In this document: piece by piece, positions 16,116-30,600 of the stretch | How positions within the stretch are numbered: position 1 is the stretch's first letter | Layout: every line of letters begins with the position of its first letter | DNA from: Cliona cf. orientalis | Taxonomy: Eukaryota; Porifera; Demospongiae; Clionaida; Clionaidae | Direction: 5' to 3' | DNA: 64,000 nt | Assembly: GCA_963930775.1 (NCBI GenBank) | Contig: OZ005704.1 | Coordinates: 2,046,001 to 2,110,000 of the forward strand | Position numbers and translations under genes: made by a program | The notes under the pieces: generated by a model | What the model was told of the DNA's origin: nothing | The model's input: only the letters and a program-made list of their open reading frames with translations | Databases searched by the model: none

Positions 16116-17930
16116 CTTGTTTCTAATGATAATAATGATGATGACAATCAAGAGCAAGTCCCTTCAGTTAATGGCCTATACTTCCTGAGTCTGTGTACTT
16201 GTCTTGTAGTTGTATGCAGTGACATTAAGTACTGGTTCAGTGAACACAGGAGAAGCCCAAATTAGGCAGCACTCCCAGTATGTGGGGTTGTGCTCCATGT
16301 ATGCAATTGAACAAGTGTACACTACAACTTTCTGGTTCAGATGCATTAGCAGTACAACCCCTCATTATTGCATTAGGTACTCATAGCTAGATGGTTGTCA
16401 TGATTCTGGGTATGGAGTTAAGTAGTATACTCATTTCCTTATTGAATTTAAGAAAGGCATTTCCCAGGGTAGTAGTAGTATGCTCAGCAGGATACTGGTT
16501 CAGAGCTTAAATACCCCCGTTTTCACTCCATTAGGTTGTCAAGTGTAGTGGGACAGTATCCAATAGAGCAGAATTTCATCTAGTGATGCATTTAACAATG
16601 AGACTATACATAGCTTACTTAACTAGAGCTCCCTAGAACACCATGCATGTTCTGTATCTGCATCCGGCATCCATCTGCACCTACATAGAGACGAGAGCTG
16701 TATGTATCTGTTGATGATCTTGCACGCCATACCAGGCCAGTTGTGCTCATGAGCAGAAAGCAAATGGCCACTAGTAGGCGTAGCAGATAGGCATATGAGG
16801 ACAGACAACTTTACTGTGCATGCGTGCACAGAATTATACATATTATTATAAGTATGTGCCCTAGCTATAACATTATTGAACTGCATGGTCCACAAACATC
16901 CAGAGCTACATGTACATGTACACAATATTGTGGTAAGTAATTACTAGTTGCAGACCTCCATTGGATGTGTATGAGATGCATAGTCAAATGCACTCCCTAC
17001 TATGTGTTCACCCACACCCCTCTGTTAGCTATTATCAATGTGACCACAATCAATGATATACAAAGTAACAATAACACAGGCAAGAAGAAGAAAAGTGGAA
17101 GTCCACCCTCATAGTTACACTTGAGTGAATCTGTTCATGCTTTGATAGCAGGTGATGAGGGTGTACATGCAGCTCAAACTGCATGGCTATGAAGAGGAAC
17201 TTGTAGTTCTATAGTATACCTTAGATGATTTCCACCAATTAAGCTCTAACTGTGCAGTTGAGTGGGTGGAACTATGGTATATATACCAATGCTCCACCAT
17301 ACAGGCACTGTACACTTATTGTGGGCTAGGGTAGCTCTCTGTTTTGAACATGACTTGACTATGGATGCTACTGGAGAATGGTCTTAGTGACATTAGCTGT
17401 TGTTACCATAGTAGCAAGTATAAAGAGTACACCAATGGCATGCCAAGGTCGGTTTCTACGTGATTTAGAAGACCTCAGGGCTCAGTATGTAGAACCCTCG
17501 CTCTGCTCAGAATTCTATATAATATTATATAGAGCCCAAAACATCTGTTGGACTAAATATCATTCCTCATAGCATTAGCATAACTACCTGTTTACAGTTT
17601 TGGTAGTCATGTAGCTAGGTTTTCTCCCTCATTATATAATATTGATGACATAGTCATTTTCTATGTGAGCAAAACACTATTATAATAGCCCACACAAGAT
17701 GAATATTATAATTATATTCATAGTCATAATGAATTTCACTGTAAGTCTTAAAAAGTAGCAACATAAATATTATTTAAATTAATGTTCAGTGATCCTAAAA
17801 GAAGAGAAATAGTCAACATTAATTTTATCAATGCAAGTGGGAATACAGTATTTTGATACAATCACAAACACAAATCAACCAACAAACAAAAAATTTTTAG
17901 AGTTGTATAATAATTATCATAGTGTACATC
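16116..17930. other. Intergenic between convergent ADAT3 and vWFA receptor genes
   Basis: Contains the 3' UTRs of both neighbours and AT-rich sequence with ACATGTACATGT runs (near 16910). Short open frames here have no recognisable content. Confidence 0.6.
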
Positions 17931-20900
17931 TTACTTCTCAAAAATAGCATTGGTGGCTGAAAAGTTATTATTGACCTTTTTCAGATTTGCCTTGACCAGC
18001 TTAATTTCTGACAGATGAAATTGCGGCTGAGTCAATCGAGTCGACAAAGATTTACGTCTCTTGTATTTTCTCCGTGTAATGATCGAAACAAGCAGTACAA
18101 TCAATGATACCAATACAACACCGAGAACACAACTTGGCAGTATGATGTGTAGCTGGTTGCGATTGGGGGTGTTTATGATTCTGTTCCCTGCATGATATTA
18201 TAGCAAGAGTATATTGTGTACTACGACATCTATGTATAGCCTTGACCCTGAGGTCATTCTTATATTTGGGATTTTTCTGCGTTTAACATTTAAAACGTGA
18301 GTGGCCTGGGAATGAGGCTAATTGAGGTATGTAGTTCCATAATGACACTAATTAAGAGATTAACATTACCTGTGCACTCAAATCCATCTCCACTGAAGCC
18401 TTCTTGGCACTCGCAGTAAAAACTCCCGTCAGTGTTGTAGCATATTGCTGACTCATCACAAGGGTAGGGCTCCTGTTCACACTCATTGGTATCTGTATTG
18501 CAATGTAACATTACTGTCTGAACTAAAGGGAAATTGTGTAGCTAATTCTGCCCTCACATATTAAAGCTTCTCACCCCTGGGTGACGATACTATCACCTGT
18601 GGCACTTGGCTAGATGCTCTATCCATCAGGCTCGACTCATCAAAATTGATAATCATAAGCTATAGCACTTTTATACATGTCCCAAGATTTTTCATGGAAA
18701 AAGGTCTCCAGTCGAGTCCTGGCATTTTTTTCTCAAAGAAAATAAAACATCTTGGGACTGGTATATACATTGGCATATTATTATTATTATGCTCTAATGA
18801 ACTAGTGGTAAGATACAGCCACAGTGTGGTTGCCATACACAATTGTGGTAAGACAAGACCCACTGTGGCACTAACAGCTGCACAGTAACTACTAATGTAG
18901 TATACTGGTTAAGCACCCGTGGGCACTTCACATAATAGCTCACTATTAAATTCTGGCTATACTTAATATAAATAGTCCAAGCTGCTACATTGAATGTGGC
19001 ACATGGGTATTTACCTGGGAGTATTTTAGATGCCTCATTCAAAGTAACCATGCAAATTCTAATCACTATTAATTAGCTCTTCCATTATACAGGCACACCC
19101 ACACGCATAGACAACACACTTGCATACACTCTACACACATTACACATTAATTACTGGCTTATAGACACCTTACCAAAAGTCACATTTCCATTAGCAGTCT
19201 GCAAAGTAACTAAACTGCTGTTATCTTGTCCTACAACTGATATGTAGACTATTCCAGTATCATCTTCTGAGACTTGGTTGCGGCGCTTTCGTTCCTGTAT
19301 TGGTCTATAGTGCACGTGGTCGAAGTATGTACTACAAGCAATAGCTATCTTTTCTTCTGGTGTAATCGTTATCCGATAGTCATGTACTGCATCACTTGGA
19401 TTTGGAATTGACGAAACATACAATGTGACCCTTCCGCTCCTAATGCATAGCCTAATAGTGACACCTTCACCACCAACACCCTTTCTTATCCACCTCATGA
19501 TCTGATCTCTCTCCATTAATGCAGTTCTGTTTTCCTCTTGTTCATCAATTGGCTCAGAAACTGCAAGTTATAGTTACAGGATGGGTTCCTATACTACAAA
19601 GGGTAATACAATAATTAGGTTGATAGTAGCTGCTGCTAACTCGGCAATTATAACCATGTCACAGATGTTCAATGTATAATAAGTCCTTACTCCTACTCCT
19701 AGATTAAGCACAGTATCTCCACGGTATGCTCTTCAATACATTCAAACCCCTTCAACAGCTGACACTGTATAATGGATACTTACTTTGATCCACTTTGAGC
19801 CTACACAATGATAGTGAGCGATCTTGCATAATGGACCCCCGAACTAAAGGGTACCCCACTAACCACTATAGTTAAGTGTCCAATGGCAACTTCTGAGGAC
19901 GTACATACGCATATTAATTATTAATTTTACATACGAGTGTAACATATCTGATAGCGGAGAGAAGCTGGCATTCCTGCTGTTTGTTTGTAGCTGTCTAATT
20001 CAACAACCAAATGACGCCCTGAAGCAATTGTTGAAAGTTCCTCAAAGTCTATCCGATGTCCTATTCCAACTGCCATGACCAGAATATGTTTGTTTTCAGT
20101 GTGTATGAGATTGGCCACATCCTCGGTGTTTCCCCTACACGCCTCATCCTCTGAAATATAGTTTGATCGACCATCACTTAATACAATTGCCAGGTGTAGC
20201 ACATTTTGATTACGTCGCCATTCTTCTTGTTTCATTTTGCACAGGCCATCAGCGGTGTTGGTATATTCAAAAGGTTGGTATTGAAGATTGCAAATCTTAT
20301 TTAACAGAGCAGTTTTGTTCAAGTTCTCATTCAGAGGATGGTATACGAACGCAGTAGACCGAATTAGTACAATTCCAATTCTGTTGTACCCGCGTCGTTC
20401 AGGTTCATTGGACATAGTCATGTTTGTGAAGTTATAAATCATTTTTTTTGCATGTGATAAGTTCCTTTCAGAAACACTGTTTGATGCATCAATGACAAAC
20501 ACCACATCAGTTTTAATTGTACAATCTGCATTATGATCAGTTGAATTCTATAATAGCTATAGCATTATACCTTACCTTGGTTTGTGAGATGAGTTTCTGC
20601 GTCGAACCATCTGTGATCTTCATCGTCTGCACCATTAAAATGATTTTTCCACAGTTGTATTTGATCAGAAAGTAGTTCACTCAATTCACCAACATTGTTT
20701 CCATTAGTAAGTGCTTGGTCTAAGCGTATCATAGTAGCAAGGCCAGAATACAGTGGTACTGATAGATTATTCTTCTCAGCATTGAATCCAATAGCCATCC
20801 AATCAAAGCCAAGGAATGATGAATTGATCCTCTGCCTGAGGGTTTTATTTCGTCTATTGAAAGTATCAGTACTATTGGCATACATTTGCGTATTTATAAG

Positions 20901-21275
20901 CTCATCTTCAGAGATAATATTCCATATTCCACCTCTCCTCTTTTGTCTACCATCCTTGCTTTCTACATAAGCCATACGTCGTAGGAAAGATTTTGCATTA
21001 TCTCTACCAAGTCGAAACCATTCTGAGTTTTCAAACACTTTGGAGGCATCAATTTTTTCCAAAACAGCAATCACGACATTTACACCACTAAACCCAGGGA
21101 TGAGTGTTCCGTCAACTTGTATAGATTGTACTCCTCGTGGTTGCATTGAAATACAGATCACAATAAGGAGAACATGCTGCAAACACATGCGCGACACGGT
21201 TCCATGGGCAGACTTTGACTGCGGCATGTTCGCAAGTAGTACTGCTATTAGTAAATGTGACTCACGCACTTGCAA
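17931..21275 (-). CDS. Single-pass receptor with vWFA and EGF domains
   Basis: Five exons (21275-20576, 20525-19935, 19560-19174, 18492-18370, 18187-17931) join to 685 residues, all in class-1 phase. The order is: leader (the likely signal peptide starts at the second-choice Met MCLQHVLLIVICIS, residue 30), an N-terminal domain (about 50-230), and a von Willebrand A domain from 234 with MIDAS motif DASNS (246-250) plus downstream TNT and SDG. A 130-residue linker domain with a tetrabasic site (RKRR), an EGF domain (about 560-600, six cysteines, NTDGSFYCEC) and a membrane helix (615-637) follow, then a basic tail without obvious tyrosine motifs. The intact MIDAS predicts metal-dependent ligand binding outside the cell. 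The N-terminal block (AYVESKDG, then GGIWN, then PLYSGL) recalls lysozyme-like folds attached to invertebrate vWFA proteins, but this rests on memory only. The gene diverges from the adhesion GPCR. Confidence 0.85.
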
Positions 21276-21619
21276 TGGATGGCCCCTCTAAGAGCTTTAT
21301 CAAATTCACTCACCGTGATCTTCCAATCTGTTGTGTAGCTATACTATATTCAAGCACATTAAGTTTTTGATTGTTTCGGCCCGGCAGTTGGGTGGAGCCC
21401 CTGGGCTGGAGCTCAAGATCATTGTTTATTCACGTACCGTCGGGAATTATGTCATGACGTAATAGCTATGCTGTATACGTCAGAAGTCGTTGAGTGCATG
21501 CTTTAATTTACAGGCCGGTTCCGTATAGCTAGGTCAGATATTCTGTGATTAGTGGTCGACTGAGTTGTATTCTACTAACTTGTTCAACAAACGATAGGCG
21601 CACTGAGGCTCGGGGAATC
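21276..21619. promoter_or_regulatory. Shared divergent promoter, vWFA receptor / adhesion GPCR
   Basis: 344 bp lie between the start codons of the two divergent surface-receptor genes. The CCAATC at 21324-21329 resembles a CCAAT box. Joint control of the two receptors is inferred from spacing. Confidence 0.45.
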
Positions 21620-24600
21620 ATGGCGCCGGCAATGATAGCCAGTGCTGGACGGTGTGTGGCTGTGGTTTATTCTGCTACAATAGCTATTATGAGTATGCTG
21701 GGAAGTACAGTGACTATGGGATCTGCACTTGGTAATCAACCAACTGACACAGTGTTGGAGGGCTTTCGGCCCCAGCATCTGCGGGGGCTAAACATTTGTG
21801 ATCAGGGGAAAGCCTGCAGTCACTTAATGTCAGCATTAACCACCGATTCAATCATGTCCTTGGAACTTTCTCATTCAGTGAAACTATTTCACTGTGTTGG
21901 TCAAAGAAACAGGATGAAAATTAAAGGTTTTCGCAGTACTAGTGAAAATTCAAATGAAACAGAGGCTTGGATTTCCTATAAAGGTAAGAATTAGCTATTC
22001 ATCTGTGTGCAGGTGTATCTATTCGCTGGACTGGACTACTCAGGGACTCACCTTTGACCCCAAAATATTAGAAAGAAATGGTCATTTTGCACTGATTGGC
22101 AGTGATAGAATGCTATCGTCCCTTCTCTGGTCCGGAAGGTATTAACTTTACATGCTATCAGGCCTAGTAGATGAAAATCAATTATTATATAGCTAGCTAG
22201 CTAGCTACTAGCCAGTCTGCATGATATTGCCAAACCATGCAACTAGGTAGCTAATGTAGCTATTTGGTAATAGCGACATGGATAGGTACCGATAATAAAA
22301 AGGTCCTCCCTCCTAGTTAGTAGCTAGCTATAATAGCTAGTTAATAGCTAGCTTGTTTCCTCTAGATGGCAGTGACTATATGTTTGCATGCCAAATGATC
22401 ATGCATCGATGATAGAAAACTCTTCCATTTTCTAGCTACATAGCTACCTTGACCATCGAATAAGCAATCACTACATTGACTATTCAGATGTATCATGGGA
22501 GTAGGCTGAGCAATGTGGTTTACTGTAGCAATTAAAAATTGGCATTAGTGCCAGTAACACCCATTTTGTAGCAGTGTGATATTTAGCTAGCTATAGATTG
22601 GACACCAATGATTGGGTATCATCATTTACATGTAGTAGCTATAGGACATAATAATATTATTATTATAATATTACATATTCTGAAGAGGCTCTAGCCCGAA
22701 AAATAGGTGCTGGGCTGACCGGACAGCTAGCTAATAGTGACCGTACTGGCATAGCTATAGCACAGTACTAGCAAAGCAACTATAAAGATCCTGAATCAGA
22801 TCACTATGGTGAAAATGGAAGGGCTGGGGGTATTAAATCCTCAAGTTCTCATTTGTGCCATTTTTGGGTCAAAGGTGAGTCCAGTAGTCCAATCCAGTGA
22901 ATGGACACACCCTGTATTTAAAGTAATGGCATATTCCATACCGTAGAAACTGGTTGTTAAGCGCATGCGCTTATAACACGCGGCAGCAAGAAAATATGCG
23001 CTTAACAGGAAGCATGCGCTTAATTAAAAGTGCCAGAACACGGTAGGTGGGGCGTGCGTAAAGAACGTGTCGAGGGCAGAAAGGTCTACAGCGATGGCCA
23101 AGAAGCGACCAGAGAGCGTAATTCTCGACGTTTTCTTCTCCAGCCTACTTCTAGCCTTCTTTCTGGGATCGTGTAAACGATTGCTCGTCATTCAGGTGGC
23201 TTGCTGGGCATATGCGCCTAACAAAGAGCGGCAAAGCTCGCACAAAACTATGCGCTTAATAAAAAGTATGCGCTTAACAGCGAGCAGCGCTTAACAACCA
23301 GTTTCTACGGTATAATATTATAATAAAAGCCAACAGGCTCAAGCTTGGTGGATGCTGGGACTGGAGCTATACAATTTGATAGTCTCTTGTGCGCGTGGTA
23401 CATGTAGACAGTGAATTTTTCAAGTGGAGGCAGCCACTGATATTTCAGTTAATTAAGCACTGGAGTGCAGAACCCTCACCGCTACTTATATACCCTGCAC
23501 CTGAACAGAGTTCTGGTAGAGGATGGTAGCTACTATTCTATTCAGATCTAGAGTCAGATTGGGAGCAGGGGAAAGGCACCTTGCTATATCACGGCATAAA
23601 CTGAAAGCCTCTGTGACATACCTAAACACTGCATATTTATACTGTATACTGCGTTGACAACTGACCAGCAAAAGCACAGAATGGCAATCAGTCATGTAGG
23701 TGCCATATGCATGCTGATAACAGTGCAGCTGCTCACTGCTACTACACCACTGGGCAGCACTACTACACCATTGGGCAGGACCACTATTCCTTTATGCCAA
23801 GTGCACACTTTCTCTCAGATGACCCTTACCATTTAACACAGGAGGGTTTGGGTGGATGGACAGATGGATAAAAATTACTGAATGATTGTAGTAACCCCAC
23901 CACCTGTATACGCTTTGTGGCAAGAGTTAAGAGATATCTTGCCAGTGAAACTATTCCCAAGTAAGGACTATGATCAGTCACTGAGTGATATATTAATTAC
24001 CCCGCGCGCATGCGCTAGGGGTAAAGCAATCGGTTTGTATGTCTGTCGTTGTCGTCGTCGTCGTCGTTGTCGGCACGAAAATCGCCAGATCTAGCGTTCT
24101 AGGTATCTATGCGTGCTGAAAGCACGACCAATCGGTGGATATCGGTGAAAAACTGCTTTATACGTGTTTCAAATTCCTCAAAAAGGCTTACTAGTGCTAC
24201 AAATCGTGCATTTTCTGTTCAGCATGCCTGTGGTTTATCGACCACACCCACTCTTTTAGCATAATAGTATGCGGATGCGACTACGCATGCTCAAGCACTG
24301 TGTTGGAAAGGGTCGTCACGTCATGAAACAGCTACATGTATGCCTCATAGTGTTGCAATACGACGCTATAGTGGCTACAGAGCGCGCGGGGTATGTGCTC
24401 TACAGAGCTCTAGTTTTAATATGGCATTTAGACACATCTCTGTTTCACGTTTTGTAGCTACCATTGCATGATGGGAGTGATATGCACACCTGCATTTCTT
24501 TCATATGCATTATAGGCCACGAATATAACATAATTAATGAACACTATAGTATTTCCGGGAAGATACACAATCAATGTATACATCATGATGGTTATGATTT

Positions 24601-27600
24601 ACTCTAGTACCTGAATTTCCCAAAGATCATTATGTTGACAGTTTATGTCTCTTGATTATGTCTGTTTTTTTCTACGTATGACTTGCCGGACATAGGATGT
24701 TATATTATAATTAATACAGCCTGTCATGGCAAGAATAATTGCGTGCAGAGGTTGTCACCATGCCCATTTATTGAACCACACCCATTTTTAATGATCCGCG
24801 CCCACTCAATTGTCCCAGAAAGATCTGCACTAGTACCAGTAATTGGAAATATACAAGCAAAGACTGTGAATGTTTGGACCCACATCACACAAAAATGAAA
24901 AGTAGCCATAGTGTGACTTTCCGGCTTAGTGTTGCCCAAATGTTTATCATCGTCACAGTTCACTAGTAGATACTCTCCCAGGACCCTAGATCTTTCGTCA
25001 GAGGCATGTATGGTCTCTTCTTCAGCTCTCTTAGTGTGTCATTCTGAGTACATGCAGTATTTTAAGGCTTACCACTAACTATATTATAGGTGGTGTACTG
25101 TGGTTAGTTACAGTAGCTGATACCACATTCAGGGTGGTTTGAGGCCAATTTAGTAAAATAGCTTTGTCTGCTGCATGCTAACCACAGTGATAGCAACTAT
25201 GTCAAGATACATAGTATAGGCCTGGTATGTAGGTGGCCATGGGTTGGGCTGCTCAGAATGACTGGAGGGGGGGGGGGGGTGCGGGTTTGCAACCCCCTGA
25301 AACCCCTAGATCTGCCCCTATCATTATCCACTGATACCCGAACGTTTGTTTAGACTTAGGTATTTATTGACTTTAAAACACATGCAACCGACCTATATTG
25401 GGACCATTCCTTATTTGAACCTGGCTTGTATTTGAGGATATAGAGTACAATGTGTTTATGACAAATGTAGCTACTTTGAGTCCGGTATAAGGACAATATT
25501 TTGATAAGCGTTCATTATGTTGTATCAAGAGTATATTAGGAAGAGTACATAGCTGCGTGGACGAGCAAGCTCCACGCTGTGAAATGGGGGCGTCATACAA
25601 TGTGTGCCAGCCTAGCCATAGCTAGGTATGCAGAATCCATATTTTTGCTTACACAGTGATCATGCATGTGTGGTTTGCATACAGTGTCGGGTCAGAATTC
25701 CCCCATGTAAGGTTTCTACCCTACAATCATGATTATTCATAGGCTTGTGGCCATACTATTTTCATAAAATCATCATAGAGTCGGTAGACTCTATAAGTAG
25801 GGATGGCCCGGATATGCCATATATGTAATACATTACAAAAACATTAATAATTCAGAGCAACTTAAACTTTAAGATTTTTAACTTTCATATTCATAATCTA
25901 CGCCAGAATATCTATCTAGAAAGCCCCAAAACATCTATGGAAACAATCAGGTATACCAGAACAAGCTGTGTAAAGAAATCACAAAAAGTGCTAAAATCTC
26001 AATCTTTGTTTTTCCAGGGCTATAACTCAAAACTCCCTGGATCGTTTACCTTGATTCGAGCATAAATCCTCTCCGTTTTGGAGCGCGCACATCTGTGGCA
26101 TGCTCGTTTTTGTGTTATCAGGAAAGCGATTTAATTGTGGGCGTGTTCAGCACATTTTGCAAGTGGGTGTGTCTGAATCGCCATTTTATCATAATAATGC
26201 GCATGCTCATATTGTATTGGTAACCATGGTGAAGTCATGTGACACTGGCATGGCACCGCGCGCGACCGCATCGATCACTCGCATGCGCACGCGCACTGCA
26301 CTGTACTCTGGGCCTGCGCGACCTCATCGATCGTGTGCGCGCGAGTGGAGCTGACAGAAGGCACTCAGGCTCACACTAGGGCTAAGGCCATGAAAAATGT
26401 CTGTTTAGGGAGCAAATCTCAGAAGCCAGTAAGTTTATTGCCTGGTAGTAACTTCTCTGGGCCTGGGATAGAGTCATGGTGAGTTGGCCCGTCGAACAGC
26501 TAAGCCAAGGTAGTGCTATACTTTTATCATCAACAAAATGAGCAGAACTTGATCGCTAATATGCGCTATCATGCAGCAACATAGAGTCATAGAATCTATG
26601 GCAGGAAGTAGTGATGGCTTGGTGCGGTCTGAGATATTTTAGCCAATATTGGAAAACAGCTTTTTGACTATAATGAAACAAAAGTGGCAACTGTTGAGAG
26701 TGGTGCTGTGCAGCTTCTGTGTAAATGTACCCCACTAAAAATGAGATACAGATGGCCCCGGACCCTGCATCGTGACAAGCGGTGAAAGATTATAATACTA
26801 TTGATCATATAAATGCAATTATGTGCGAGGTGTCCGTTTTTAATAACAGCCTCTGTCAGGAAATACCCTACTCAGTCTCTACTTAGCTATATTATGAGTT
26901 AATGGAAAAATCATGTCAGATGGTATTAATGAATTATCCTAAGAGGAATAAAAAGAGGAACAGAAACAAGTATAACAATGAAATTGAAGGATGAAGTAGG
27001 GATGGCAGGGTCAAAAAGTACACAAACAAGATTTGTAGTGATAATCACGTTCACTATACATCCCTACGCTTGCTTTTTGAGTAGGTGCAGGAATTAACTA
27101 ACCATGCAGGCAGTACTGCAACGATCAAAGCTGATTAATCTCCCCCCCCCCCACCCCTCTATGACGTGCATAGAATACAAACTAAGGATATAGCACCAAT
27201 GGGTCACCATCAACAGGCACATGATAATCGAAAAAAGCTAGCGTAGGGATGTATAGTGAACGTGATTATCACTACAAATCTTGTTTGTGTACTTTTTGAC
27301 CCTGCCATCCCTACTTCATCCTTCAATTTCATTGTTTTTTATACTTGTATACATTGTACTATGTGCTGTGATGCCACGATCATACTACATAAGCACAATA
27401 CTAACATACAGGAGCTACTAATACACTTTGTTTTGTGGATCCAAATGTGTATGTCAACTTAAAGGGTCTGAAAGTTATCATAGCAGTGTTACCACAGAAT
27501 ACTATGGAGCACTACTATTGTGATTGTTGCCATTGCCCACAAAAAGATCACCAGATAACAGTATCAGTTTCTAATACAGTATGTTGGATTTTTTCATGGT

Positions 27601-30600
27601 TAAATTTGGTGACCGTGCTAGCAACCAAGTCGATGGGTATGACGCTACACAAACAACAAGAGCTCTCGAAAGCACATACCCCATGTGCTGCATCTACATG
27701 CTGTCAGTGTAGCATGTCTTGTTCACCTATAAAATTATTATGTTGGGTTATGTGCATGGGGTGTAGTTGATAGGCATGGCCAACAAAACACATGCAGTGT
27801 TTGCAATGCTTGTGGGCCTTATTACATGTAGCTAAATGATTTTTGATGATTTCAATTGATGGAAGTATTGTGCTCAGATACCTAGATCTCGAGATCTGGT
27901 GATTTTCATGCTGACAACAGATAGACAGACCGACAAAAATATTTAAAATTAATGAATGATGTAATTGTTGCATGCTGTTGATCTCACACTGCATATCTAT
28001 ATATTATGACAATGAGTCGGTTAACTTCTGCCGCAAAGCAAAGGCGGAGGATACTTGATTTTGTCCATCCGTCTGTCCCTGTGTTTTCTGGTAAGGGTCA
28101 TCCAGCATAAAGGAATAGTGATCATAGTGATCATGTTAAGTCTGTTGTAGTGTGCAGCTGTTGCCAGTCTGTGTTGACATGGCACCTACCTGACTGACTG
28201 ATTGCAATTCTGAGAGTTGTCAATGCAGTGACAGTGTAAACAGGCAGTGGCTCTCAAGTGCATAATTACCCCGCATGCGTAGCAAGGGGTAAGCAATCAA
28301 TTTGTCTATCAGCATAAAAATTGGCAAATCTCAACATTGAAGCAAATGTATGATCAATAAATGGGATAAAATGGTGTAAGACGGCAAAAAAACTACCTCC
28401 TATCCCTTTTCTTAACCCTAGGTAATCGGTAGGGGAGCTGCAAATCGGGCAAGTATGTCGAACACTCCCATCTAGTACCTGTGAACTAGGCATCTACTGT
28501 GCATGCTCGAGCTTCTGTACTAGGGAGTCTGCTGTGCATGCTCTAAAATTAATGTGATTTGTGATTATGGATCTCAGAAAGGAATCAAAGAGATCACTTA
28601 AAGTTTCTGAGTAGCAAGAGGCTAAACATCAAAGAATAGCGGCCTCTAAAAGACGTAGTTGTCTTGATGCTTTATAGAACAATGAATTGGACACATAAAA
28701 TTTATAGAAAGTGTACCCAAAAGTAAGCAATAAGGATGTGAATAATAAGCATTACTGACAGCATAAGCTACGTTTAAATGTACGTACTGAGGAAACTGAA
28801 ATGCATTTATCTGGGAGTGAATTCCTGAGTGATGTGGTGTGTGGAACAATAGAATTTTGTATGGACAACGGAACAACGTAGCTTGTGGATAATCTTGAAC
28901 AAAAGACCAAGTTTTGCATGTAGCCTACATTCCTTGCGATATTGGTGATAATTTAATTATTATTTCGGGGTATATTATGCTCTATGAGCTCTAGTTCTGT
29001 TTAGGTGTCACAGTGGTTTTCAATTTAGCCAGGTGCCTTCCCCTACTCATAGATCATGCACTGATTTGCGGAGAACAATAACATCCTTACCAGAACCCTG
29101 TTTAAGTGCACAGGACCAGTACATTAAATTTTATACTGTATATATCCCGCAAGAAGCTATTGTTTATACCTGTAGCTAGCTATAGTATCATATAGCCTAG
29201 TGCTCTAATTCACAGGGGCCAGTACGACAGAGCACCTTGTATTTTGGGATCAAACCGTTTCCGCTGATGAACAAAACTGTTGCAGCAGCCTATAATATAA
29301 AGAAAAATATTTGTTAGACGGACATTTTTCTTATTATAGTCCATGTTCTAACCTGGAGGGCATAAAAGATGCGCTCTCCTACAAGTTCAGAAGGCCCACG
29401 ATTGATCAGGATCAGTGAAGTGCTGTGTGCACAAGCAAGGGTGCCATGGCCTAGGGGCCATAGAGACACATTCTTAAGCAAAATTTAATGGTGTGAAACG
29501 CCGCGCATTTTGAGAGGCCTGCCCACTGAGAGGCGAGGTTTGTTCTTTGTCATAGTCTGGTGGTGGTAGATTCAACGAGAGAGAATATCGCCATTTACAT
29601 GACAGTGAGTTTGAGCAGCTGCCCTTGGCCTGCAATGAGGGGTGTGGTCCACACCATAATAGCATAGCTTTTATCTGCACATGCGCACTGTACTAACTGG
29701 CAATTGATTGTATATTAATTTTGTGTATGCGTGTACTGAGTATGCTGTTAGTATAAGATTATAGCTCATGCATAATAGTCACGTTATCCTATAGTTGTGA
29801 CATCAAACATAGGCTTGTTTAATTCTGTAAAGTTATCTGTGTCATTAAATTTTGTTATTGGCTCGTTTGGTAATGCATAGATTATCAGTATGAATTAATC
29901 ATATGGGACCTATTCTATATCATTAATGCAGTACAATTAACGTGCATTTCCGATGCAAGCGTGGAGTCCATGATATTTTCTGCTCGGATACTTTCTGATG
30001 ATACCCCAATTATGGGTAGAATGAATAATATTGTAACAAATTGGATGTTTAAGCCAATAACCTGCACTCAGGACAAGATACAAGTAAGTTTGTCGGATTT
30101 CCACTGCATGGCATGCATGACATTTATCTACATGTGCTCATTATATTATGTACACCAAATATAGGATTCTCCAGTCCTATTGATGAGGCCACAGTTACAC
30201 ACACCTGAGACTTTGAATCTTAACTTCACAATTACTTGGGTTGCATCATCAAATATTAATTTAAAACTCGCGGCTGAATCAAAAGCTACAACTAGTCTAA
30301 GATTTCTTGAGTAAGTTAGCTACTCATTATTATATTGGTATCAGAAGTCATGTCCTTGTATTGCTCTGTTGCAAAGGCTATTCTGAGTGGTCAGAGTTTG
30401 TTTTGCGATTTGTAGGCCATGTGACTACTTTTCAAGATAATTTTTTTGCTAAAGCAGCACTACTTGGCTATAGCTACTTTTTTGACGTACTATATATACG
30501 CTATAGCTGAGTGAGCATTACATGGTTAGTCACTGGTGCATGTGGCATAATATGTATATATTGTGCAACCATCCATGACAAAACCAGCCATAATTATTAT

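Larger units (their letters stand above)
21984..29931. other. Long first intron of the adhesion GPCR, repeat-rich
   Basis: About 7.9 kb with no convincing exon. It holds a MITE (22941-23310), a dispersed TTACCCC...GCGCATGCGC repeat (24000, 28266), a GC-rich patch (26080-26350) and a near-perfect long hairpin (26966-27350). A hidden promoter or exon for a shorter GPCR isoform cannot be excluded. Confidence 0.55.

Noticed and set aside
22008-22142. Possible GPCR exon 2 with good splice sites
   Set aside because: Joined to exon 1 in the only possible phase it reaches a stop after about 19 codons. The exon at 29932 fits in phase. It may be a poison exon.
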